Positions 1 through 5,175 of a stretch of DNA of 8,985 nt are shown here, piece by piece (position 1 is the stretch's first letter; each line of letters begins with the position of its first letter). Below the pieces are notes generated by a model. It was not told the DNA's origin, searched no databases, and saw only the letters and a program-made list of their open reading frames with translations. The translations under genes and the position numbers were made by a program. The stretch covers positions 1-8,985 of the forward strand of contig JAIOQF010000197.1 of assembly GCA_021413535.1 (NCBI GenBank). The letters are read 5' to 3'. The DNA is from Verrucomicrobiota bacterium. Its GTDB lineage: Bacteria > Verrucomicrobiota > Verrucomicrobiia > Verrucomicrobiales > Verrucomicrobiaceae.

Positions 1-2
1 CG

Positions 3-587
3 CGATTGCCGGAACTAAGCATCATGCCCTGCGGAGACTCCACCAGCTTTCTCAGCCAGGGGTCAAAGCTGGATCGCTCACCCGAGCGGCTGCGCGATCT
101 GCTCCGCCAGCTTGATCTGCTGCGCTACGATTGCGTGCTACTTGATACCGCTGCCGGACTTAACGGCGTGAGCGAAATCATCGTGCGCGGCAGCGAGTGG
201 GTGCTCATCCCGCAGCAGGCAGAACCTCTCGCCGTGCGCTCCCTGCCGCTTCTGCTGGAAACTCTGGCGCGCTTCCGGTCCGAAGGCACCCGCACGCGCG
301 TGGCCGGCATTCTGCTCACCATGCTTTCCAGTCAGCTCGATGCCAGCCTGAAGGTCGCCCGCGAAGTGCGCGCCATGCTGCCACCTTCGCTGCTCTTCCA
401 GCAAGCTATTCCGCGCGATCCGCTTTTTTTAGAAGCCAGTGCTCTCGGCCTGCCGCTTTCACTTATCCGAAAAAATCCACCGCCGTCGGCCTTGCTCTTT
501 GATCAGGTCGCCGCGGAACTCGAAGAACGGATCGGCCTGCCCGCCCACAAAGATCAGACCCACCGCCATGCAAGTCTCTTGGATTGA
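3..587 (+). CDS. ParA/Soj-family partition ATPase, C-terminal part (5' end outside window)
   Basis: The frame is open through the left edge, so this is the C-terminal ~194 residues of a longer protein; the P-loop (Walker A) lies upstream and is not seen. Visible ParA/MinD-family hallmarks in order are the Walker B-like strand YDCVLLDTAAGL (residues ~41-52 counted from the TTG at 6), the stretch WVLIPQQAEPLAVRSLPLLL that matches the family pattern 'PVQ.E.LALEGL..LL', GILLTML, and IPRDPLFLEASALGLPL, equivalent to the 'IPRN..LAEA...G.P' segment of Soj-type ParA. Family members are cytoplasmic, bind DNA as ATP dimers, and position chromosomes, plasmids or protein arrays. No parB or centromere-like site is visible here. 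The stop codon overlaps the next gene by 20 nt, suggesting translational coupling and a shared function. The family call is firm; the cargo is unknown. Confidence 0.88.
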   Translation, partial: RLPELSIMPCGDSTSFLSQGSKLDRSPERLRDLLRQLDLLRYDCVLLDTAAGLNGVSEIIVRGSEWVLIPQQAEPLAVRSLPLLLETLARFRSEGTRTRVAGILLTMLSSQLDASLKVAREVRAMLPPSLLFQQAIPRDPLFLEASALGLPLSLIRKNPPPSALLFDQVAAELEERIGLPAHKDQTHRHASLLD

Positions 588-1416
588 TCCCGAAGAAATC
601 GCCCGGCTCACCGCGCAGCTCGAAGGCCCCCTTGAACGAGAGGAACCCACGTCGTGGAATCTCGATACGCTGCCGGATATTTCCAGTCAATTTACCTTGG
701 AAGAATCCAGCGACGAAGCATCCAGCAACGCAGACTCAGATGAACTGGCCGATGCCATCGCCGCACCCGTGCCAGAACATATGGAACAACAAGGCGCGAC
801 TCCCGCACCCGAATTGGAACATATCCGGGAAAAACTCCGCGCCATACGCAGCAGCGCGCAAGACGCCGGCTTGCTGCCCGTGGCTAAGCCAGCCAGTGGC
901 GGGCAGGAAATAAACACGCCGGTTCCCATCGCGCCAGCGCGCACGCCAGTCCGCATACCTCCCGCCCCGAGTCCACCATCGACTCTTGCTGTTTCCGATC
1001 TCCCATCTCCCATCTCCCATCTCCCAAATTCAACACCACTCCTTCCTCCCGGCGGCACCCTGACGGAGCGCTTGCAAATCTTCATGCCTTGGGTGCAATC
1101 GGTCGCACCCTGCGAAGACATCCTGTTGGTTGACGACCACGGCGATCTGCTCTGGGGCGGCCCCTCGCGCGCGGATCTCGCGCTCTCCGTTGTCCTCGCA
1201 TCAGGCGCGGGTTTGCAAAGTGGTTCCGAGGCGCTGACTCGATCATCCGTTTTCATCCGGTCACGATTGGGAGAACAAAAAGAATTGAGCGTGCTGCCCT
1301 GCCCCACGCGTTACGGCATGGTGACTCTCGCCCTGCTCAACGCCACCGGTCTTTCCAATGAGATCGTCACCAGCCTGCGCGAGGCATTGAAGCTCTGCAT
1401 CGATGGCAGCGTATAG
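568..1416 (+). CDS. ParA-linked protein with proline-rich linker and Roadblock/LC7-like C-terminal domain
   Basis: A 282-aa protein read from the ATG at 568. The frame is open further upstream, but only inside the ParA gene, and the 20-nt overlap with ParA fits coupled translation. Residues 1-100 are acidic and polar (many E, D, S), and residues 105-165 are rich in proline and probably disordered. Residues ~165-282 form a compact domain: a helix (LTERLQIFMPWVQ), a strand with the turn DILLVDDHGDLLW, a helix (ADLALSVVLASGAG), further strands (SSVFIRSR, LSVLPCP, YGMVTLALL) and a terminal helix. That order and the 'lvDd.G.ll' turn resemble Roadblock/LC7 domains, such as the MglB partners of small GTPases. 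This is inference from pattern, not a recognised family. With the ParA gene it may form an NTPase-regulator pair. No Shine-Dalgarno sequence precedes the start. The gene ends 13 nt from the convergent GHL10 gene. Confidence 0.72.
   Translation: MQVSWIDPEEIARLTAQLEGPLEREEPTSWNLDTLPDISSQFTLEESSDEASSNADSDELADAIAAPVPEHMEQQGATPAPELEHIREKLRAIRSSAQDAGLLPVAKPASGGQEINTPVPIAPARTPVRIPPAPSPPSTLAVSDLPSPISHLPNSTPLLPPGGTLTERLQIFMPWVQSVAPCEDILLVDDHGDLLWGGPSRADLALSVVLASGAGLQSGSEALTRSSVFIRSRLGEQKELSVLPCPTRYGMVTLALLNATGLSNEIVTSLREALKLCIDGSV
998..1025 (-). repeat. Four-copy 7-bp tandem repeat (ATCTCCC), G-quadruplex motif on - strand
   Basis: Four exact head-to-tail copies of ATCTCCC lie inside the coding sequence for the proline-rich linker (about residues 143-153). 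On the - strand this reads as four GGG runs separated by identical 4-nt AGAT loops (1002-1025), which fits the canonical G-quadruplex pattern G3N4 repeated. The unit is not a multiple of three, so gain or loss of one copy would shift the reading frame and remove the C-terminal domain. The repeat itself is seen directly; folding and slippage are inferred. Confidence 0.85.
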
Positions 1417-1429
1417 GCATTTTGTGCAG

Positions 1430-2881
1430 TTACTTCACGCGCAGCACCGCAGCTTCGCCCGCCAAACCCGAGAGGCTGATCGCGCGAATGGCGATGCCTA
1501 GGCAATCTTTCGCCGGCGCAAAAGTCTTTTCCGTCATCGGCAGCAAACGCAATCCGCTCCACTGGCCCTTCTCATAGGTTTGGACAAACCACCACTTCAT
1601 CAGCCCCTCAAATCGCGGATCGGCAAAACTCCACTGCGCCTTGCCATCGCGCAGCATCAGTTCCGGCTTGAGCGGAATTTCTTTTCCCAGCCATGACGCG
1701 CCCGGCGGCAGCGCGAACTGCTGATAAACGCGCTGCTTCATCAATTCCGCCAGCGTGCCCTGATTTTTCATCAGCGCAGTGACGTTCCAGTGAATGTGCC
1801 CTGGCGGCATGAGCTGCGAGCGTTCGCGGGTCACACCGATCTGACGGAGAATTTCATAGGGCTGTCGGTCAACTAAAACTTTTTGCGACGCCATCCCCGG
1901 CCAAATATGGCGTTGCGAGATATTCTGCTTCAACCACCAGTCAAACAACGCAGTGTAGCTTAAATTCTCCGGTTTGATCGGCCAGTAAAGCTGCGGTGCC
2001 AGATAGTCGCACCAGCCATTCTGCAGCCACTTGAGCGAGTCTGCCGCGATGGCATCATAAGGATCCAGCGCCCCCTTGCCGGTTCCCGCAGGAAAACCGG
2101 GCCGCCACAATCCGAAGGGGCTGATGCCAAAGCGCACCCACGGCTTTTCCTTCTTGATGCCTTCGTAAACCTCACGCACAAAATTATCCACATTCTCCCG
2201 GCGCCAGGCTTTGCGATCGAGCCCAGCCAAGGGATTGCGGTATTTTTTCCAAGTGCGCTCATCTTCGAACTCCAGCCAGACGCCGTTCTTCTTCACGGGA
2301 TACGGATAAAAATAATCATCCATGTGAATACCGTCCACATCGTAGCGTCGCAAGACATCGAGCATCACCGCCTTGGCCCGCTCCCGCACTCCGGGCTCGC
2401 CCGGATCCATCCACAAGTCCTCGTCGTAACGCATCACCCAGTCGGGATGCTCGATGCTGACGTGACGACCACCTGGTTTGAATTTAGTTCCATTGAGCGC
2501 GCGGAACGGATTGAACCACGCATGCACTTCGATGCCGCGCGCGTGCGCTTCCTTGATCACGAACTCCAGCGGATCCCACATCGGTTGCGGCGCCTTCCCC
2601 ATTTCACCCGTCAGCCATGGCGACCACGGTTCGATGTCTGACTTATAAAACGCATCGCCCATGGGCCGCACCTGGAAGATGAGCGCGTTCAGTTTCAGCG
2701 CCGCTGCTTTCTCAATGATGCCGCGCAATTCCGCCTGCTGTTTCGCAGCAGGTGCACCGGGTTCGCTCGGAAAATCAATACCCCGCACCGTGGCCAGCCA
2801 CGCACCGCGAAACTCGCGCAACGGTTCCGGCGGCGCCGAAGTCTGAGCGATCAGTGAGGTCGTCAGCAACAACCAGAGCAT
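1430..2881 (-). CDS. Secreted GHL10-family (DUF187) glycoside hydrolase-like protein
   Basis: A 483-aa protein from the ATG at 2881, chosen because GAGGA lies just upstream and a signal peptide follows at once; an in-frame GTG at 2899 would add six residues and has no such site. Residues 1-16 form a short hydrophobic signal peptide ending AQTSA, so export is expected. The body matches the GHL10 TIM-barrel family (COG1649, YngK/YddW type): REFRGAWLATV (22-32), FQVRPMGDAFY (69-79), HAWFNPFR (120-127), VDGIHMDDYFYPYP (182-195), FGISPFGLWRPG (251-262) and CDYLAPQLYWPI (291-302). The acidic DD pair at 188-189 lies at the end of a barrel strand and is a good catalytic candidate. E. coli YddW (DigH) cleaves denuded peptidoglycan glycans, so a cell-wall or polysaccharide substrate is plausible but unproven. 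The C-terminal ~80 residues look like a small beta domain. It is transcribed in the same direction as the TSUP gene upstream. Confidence 0.9.
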   Translation of the reverse strand: MLWLLLTTSLIAQTSAPPEPLREFRGAWLATVRGIDFPSEPGAPAAKQQAELRGIIEKAAALKLNALIFQVRPMGDAFYKSDIEPWSPWLTGEMGKAPQPMWDPLEFVIKEAHARGIEVHAWFNPFRALNGTKFKPGGRHVSIEHPDWVMRYDEDLWMDPGEPGVRERAKAVMLDVLRRYDVDGIHMDDYFYPYPVKKNGVWLEFEDERTWKKYRNPLAGLDRKAWRRENVDNFVREVYEGIKKEKPWVRFGISPFGLWRPGFPAGTGKGALDPYDAIAADSLKWLQNGWCDYLAPQLYWPIKPENLSYTALFDWWLKQNISQRHIWPGMASQKVLVDRQPYEILRQIGVTRERSQLMPPGHIHWNVTALMKNQGTLAELMKQRVYQQFALPPGASWLGKEIPLKPELMLRDGKAQWSFADPRFEGLMKWWFVQTYEKGQWSGLRLLPMTEKTFAPAKDCLGIAIRAISLSGLAGEAAVLRVK

Positions 2882-3019
2882 GGTTCCTCGTGCGATCACA
2901 ACGGTGTCAGCTTGTTCAGAACAACCCGGCGATCCAGCACTTCAGTTGTTTGAAGGATTAAACTCATGCCGGAAGAAGACATGGCAACGCGCCCCGGTCA
3001 ATGTGCAATGCACGCTGCT
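2882..3019. promoter_or_regulatory. Leader between TSUP and GHL10 genes, with two short dyads
   Basis: This 138-bp gap lies upstream of the GHL10 gene on the - strand. It contains a perfect palindrome TTGTTCAGAACAA (2912-2924; 6-bp arms, 1-nt centre) about 30 nt from the GHL10 start, placed as an operator might be. A second, 11-bp palindrome GTGCAATGCAC (3003-3013) lies just past the TSUP stop. GAGGA (2885-2889, - strand) sits 3 nt before the GHL10 ATG and is the only purine-rich ribosome-binding site I noted in the window. No clear -35/-10 pair is seen. The palindromes are real in sequence; their roles are guesses. Confidence 0.35.
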
Positions 3020-3796
3020 TCATCCGCCCCGAAATTGTCTGATGAACAACTGGAGACAAATCGCCAGTCCAATCAGCGCCGCGATCCCCCTCACCCAGGC
3101 ACCAGGAATACGCATCGCCAGATGACTGCCAGCGAGATAGCCCGCAATGGAACCGCCCATCATCCAGGCACCCCAGTGCCATTCAACTTGTCCTTTCACG
3201 ATGAACCAGACGACGGCAGCGAGGTTCATCAGCACCGCCAAAATCGCCTTCAGTGCGTTCATCTGGTTCATATCACGCAATCCAAGCAGCCCCAGCGTAG
3301 CCAGCATCATGATGCCAATGCCTGCGCCAAAATATCCGCCGTAAACCGCCACCGCGCCCAGCAGCACCACCGCCCACGGCTTGAGTTCGTGAGATTCCGC
3401 CTGCGCCCGCACTTTGCCGCGCAGCCAGCGAGCGATTAAATCATTCGCCAGCAGCAACACCGTGGCCAGCAGCAGCAGCCAGGGCACGATCCAATTAAAC
3501 AACTGAGCGCCCAGCCACAACAACAGCGCGCCACCCGTCAGTCCGCCCAGCAGCGCGATCGGTGCCAGCACCTTGAGCCATGGTGTCAGCTTGCCCAGAT
3601 GATTGCGGAAATTCCATGAGCTCAAGGTCAAGCCAGGAAACAGCGCAACCGTGCTGGTCATATTCGCATCCATCGCGCCCAGCCCCACCCAGAGCAGCAC
3701 GGGAAAAGTCACCATTGTCCCGCCGCCAGCCAGCGCATTCATCAGGCCCGCAACGAATCCTGCGGCGCAAACGACGATTTCTTTGGATCCGGACAC
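3020..3796 (-). CDS. TSUP-family (TauE/SafE-type) membrane permease
   Basis: A 258-aa hydrophobic protein with about seven to eight membrane segments in two related halves. The first half opens with GFVAGLMNALAGGGTMVTFP (residues 13-32) and continues with AN and TST around 44-49; the second half has the equivalent YGGYFGAGIGIMMLATLG (152-169) followed by NALKAILAVLMN. This duplicated glycine-rich signature defines the 4-toluene sulfonate uptake permease (TSUP, TauE/SafE) family, whose members move sulfite, sulfoacetate or other small anions or organosulfur compounds across the inner membrane; the substrate here cannot be told. I chose the GTG at 3796. The frame runs up to a GTG at 3850, but those 18 extra residues cross a DNA repeat that also occurs in the non-coding pgi leader, and they are not part of the family fold. 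No sulfur-metabolism gene is adjacent. Confidence 0.87.
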   Translation of the reverse strand: MSGSKEIVVCAAGFVAGLMNALAGGGTMVTFPVLLWVGLGAMDANMTSTVALFPGLTLSSWNFRNHLGKLTPWLKVLAPIALLGGLTGGALLLWLGAQLFNWIVPWLLLLATVLLLANDLIARWLRGKVRAQAESHELKPWAVVLLGAVAVYGGYFGAGIGIMMLATLGLLGLRDMNQMNALKAILAVLMNLAAVVWFIVKGQVEWHWGAWMMGGSIAGYLAGSHLAMRIPGAWVRGIAALIGLAICLQLFIRQFRGG

Positions 3797-3800
3797 CCGC

Positions 3801-3834
3801 GCGAATACTCGCGCAACCGGCACTGCGCAAGCAC
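3801..3834 (+). repeat. 34-bp imperfect direct repeat, copy 1 (beside TSUP start)
   Basis: It matches 5091-5124 at 28 of 34 positions, including a 12-bp exact core GCGCAACCGGCA, in the same orientation. It lies immediately upstream of the preferred TSUP start and about 50 bp past the 3' end of the broken GloVer gene. Both copies share AATACT before the core and GCAAGCAC after a four-base divergent spot. The identity is seen directly; the function is unknown. Confidence 0.7.
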
Positions 3835-3886
3835 AAGGGAGCGCAGGCACTGCTGCCCGCCATCCACCGCGACGTGTCCTTGAGGG

Positions 3887-4516
3887 CTATGGCTTGGTGG
3901 GGAGTCCGGCTGCGATTTTAAAGACCGTCCCATTGCCGCTCTTGCCGCCAAACTTTGTCGTGCCCCAGAAATTACCAGCGCCATCGTTTACAAGGCCCGC
4001 ACAGGGAGCGCTCCCCTTGTTGCTTGCGCCATTGAAGGTGAATTCCACCACCGTAGTCAGGACGCCGGTGGCTTGGGCGATTTTAAAAATCGTTCCGCCT
4101 TTGTTCGCGCCGCCGCTTGTCGTCGTGCCCCAGAGATTTCCCGCACCGTCGCTCACCAAACCAGCTTTCGGCGTCGATCCTTTGTTACTCGCGCCGTTGC
4201 CCGTGAACTTCACCACCGTCGTCAGCACGCCAGTGTCCCGGGCAATTTTAAACACCGTTCCGTGGTTGTCCCCCTCGTTTTTGAGGTCATCGCCCCCGCT
4301 CGTCGTCCCCCATAAATTCCCGGCGCCATCGCTGACCAAGGCGGCTACGGGGCGAGAACGCATGTTGCTCGCAGTGTGGCCCGTGAACTCCGCCACGGTC
4401 GTCAGCACGCCGGTGGCTTTGGCGATCTTGAATACGGTCCCGTCCATGCCCGCTTCTCGCGTGTAGACAGGGCCACCGTCCGTCGTCCCCCAGAAGTTGC
4501 CCGCGCCGTCGTCCAC
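3887..4516 (-). CDS. 3' fragment of broken GloVer gene (about four repeats, no own start)
   Basis: Open from the GTG at 4516, which shares its first base with the last base of the upstream TAG (TAGTG), giving 209 aa. It starts inside repeat 3 at DDGAGNFWGTT, so it lacks a signal peptide and half a repeat and is unlikely to be an independent gene. Repeats 4, 5 and 6 are complete apart from the final strand of repeat 6. The stop-start overlap could allow reinitiation, but the product could not be exported by itself. Confidence 0.55.
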   Translation of the reverse strand: MDDGAGNFWGTTDGGPVYTREAGMDGTVFKIAKATGVLTTVAEFTGHTASNMRSRPVAALVSDGAGNLWGTTSGGDDLKNEGDNHGTVFKIARDTGVLTTVVKFTGNGASNKGSTPKAGLVSDGAGNLWGTTTSGGANKGGTIFKIAQATGVLTTVVEFTFNGASNKGSAPCAGLVNDGAGNFWGTTKFGGKSGNGTVFKIAAGLPTKP

Positions 4517-4902
4517 TAAAGTCGCAGAAGGAGACGCGCCTCATTGCCGCAGAACTCCACCACGGTTGTTAGCACGCCAGTGGCTTGGGCGATCTTGAAG
4601 ACCGTCCCCATGCTTTTCGAACCACCTTGGGCCGTCGTGCCCCAGAGATTTCCCGCCCCGTCGTTTACCAGACCTGCGTAGGGATATCTCCCTTTGTTGT
4701 TCTCGCCGTTATCGGTGAACTCCACGACGGTCGTCAGCACGCCCGTGGCTTGATCAATCTTAAACACCGTCCCGAAGTCGCCCGCACCGCCTCTACTCGT
4801 CGTGCCCCAGAGGTTTCCCGCCCCGTCGCTCACCAGACCCGCCATGGGATTCGCTCCCAGATTGCTCCCGGTTTTACCGGTGAACTCCACCACCGTCGCC
4901 AC
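3914..4902 (-). repeat. Six-unit tandem coding repeat array (GloVer units of ~165-185 bp)
   Basis: Six diverged units run head to tail. On the + strand each unit contains recognisable blocks related to CACCACCGTCGTCAGCACGC, then GTGGCTTGGGCGATTTTAAA, then GTCGTGCCCCAGAGATTTCC. Conserved protein blocks (DGAGNLWGTT, GTVFKI, ATGVLTTVVEF) alternate with loops of variable length, so the units differ in length by small in-frame indels, except for repeat 3, which carries the frame-breaking loss. Confidence 0.85.
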
Positions 4903-4983
4903 ATCCAGCGCGCGGGTGGACAGGGTTGTGGAGAAAAGACACGCTATTACAATAAAGGTTGTGCGCAGCGGGTAGGTTTTCAT
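4516..4983 (-). CDS. 5' fragment of broken GloVer gene (signal peptide plus two repeats)
   Basis: This open frame would still make a 155-aa exported protein: signal peptide (1-25), a first repeat with its leading strand (28-89) and a second repeat (90-144), then the out-of-frame tail ARLLLRL. Both repeats are intact, with DGAGNLWGTT and GTVFKI motifs. No Shine-Dalgarno sequence precedes the ATG; instead an 8-bp direct repeat, GGCTTGGT on the + strand, occurs at 4985-4992 and 4998-5005. Whether the truncated product is stable or used is unknown. Confidence 0.6.
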   Translation of the reverse strand: MKTYPLRTTFIVIACLFSTTLSTRALDVATVVEFTGKTGSNLGANPMAGLVSDGAGNLWGTTSRGGAGDFGTVFKIDQATGVLTTVVEFTDNGENNKGRYPYAGLVNDGAGNLWGTTAQGGSKSMGTVFKIAQATGVLTTVVEFCGNEARLLLRL

Positions 4984-5175
4984 CGGCTTGGTTCTTTGGC
5001 TTGGTCAGTCAGTGAGAATGTGAAGTTTAGTTAGTTCTTGTTTCGTTAAAGCCAAGGCAGAACGGGTTCCTTTGTTCGCCCAGAGGCCGGGCAAATACTT
5101 GCGCAACCGGCATCATGCAAGCACTGCGCACTTCTGGTTGCCAGTGGCTTCAATCCTGCTCCACTTGCTGCCACA
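4984..5175. promoter_or_regulatory. Divergent intergenic region between GloVer gene and pgi
   Basis: These 192 bp must carry the promoters of two divergent genes. Visible are the GGCTTGGT direct repeat next to the GloVer start (4985-4992, 4998-5005), a more AT-rich patch (about 5019-5050), the 34-bp repeat copy at 5091-5124, and a possible short hairpin pairing GTGGC (5144-5148) with GCCAC (5170-5174) directly before the pgi ATG. No convincing -35/-10 pair or Shine-Dalgarno sequence is seen for either gene. Confidence 0.3.
5091..5124 (+). repeat. 34-bp imperfect direct repeat, copy 2 (pgi leader)
   Basis: Direct-orientation partner of 3801-3834, with 28 of 34 bases identical. This copy contains the 8-bp palindrome TTGCGCAA (5099-5106), and the outer bases CTTGC and GCAAG could pair as a small stem. 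It lies 51 bp upstream of the pgi start. With copy 1 it brackets the whole GloVer gene; the spacing between copies is 1290 bp. Confidence 0.7.

Larger units (their letters stand above)
3887..4983 (-). pseudogene. Secreted GloVer tandem-repeat protein gene, disrupted by a frameshift
   Basis: A start with signal peptide (ATG at 4983; MKTYPLRTTF, then hydrophobic residues, then STRA) leads into six ~55-residue repeats of the form 'TGNGASNKG..P.AGLVSDGAGNLWGTT..GG....GTVFKI..ATGVLTTVVEF'. This is the GloVer repeat (TIGR03803-type, described from Gloeobacter and Verrucomicrobium), thought to build beta-propeller-like extracellular proteins of unknown function. Two repeats are read in the first frame, which ends at a TAG at 4516-4518; repeats 3 to 6 continue in another frame to 3887. 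In repeat 3 the sequence passes from GNEA to SPSATLV with five residues (SNKGS-like) missing, consistent with a net 13-nt deletion. The last repeat is followed by AAGLPTKP and stop, with no sorting or anchor domain visible. A sequencing error is possible but unlikely to remove 13 nt. Confidence 0.8.

Noticed and set aside
439..567. Upstream extension of the Roadblock-like protein to an ATG at 439
   Set aside because: This would run through 43 codons of the ParA gene in another frame, coding for a basic, unpatterned peptide; the ATG at 568 gives a normal short overlap.
687..1307. A 206-codon open frame on the - strand, antisense to the Roadblock-like gene
   Set aside because: The translation is low in complexity and shows no domain. 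The + strand frame is coupled to ParA and has a plausible folded domain.
1417..1429. Bidirectional terminator between the two convergent genes
   Set aside because: The gap is only 13 bp and no stable stem followed by a T-run could be drawn across it.
2912..2924. LexA (SOS) box
   Set aside because: The verrucomicrobial LexA motif, as I recall it, has TGTTC and GAACA separated by four bases; here they are separated by one, and the GHL10 gene is not a typical SOS gene.
5091..5124. Integron attC or attachment site
   Set aside because: The core does not fit the RYYYAAC/GTTRRRY attC ends, and no integrase or recombinase gene is present in the window.
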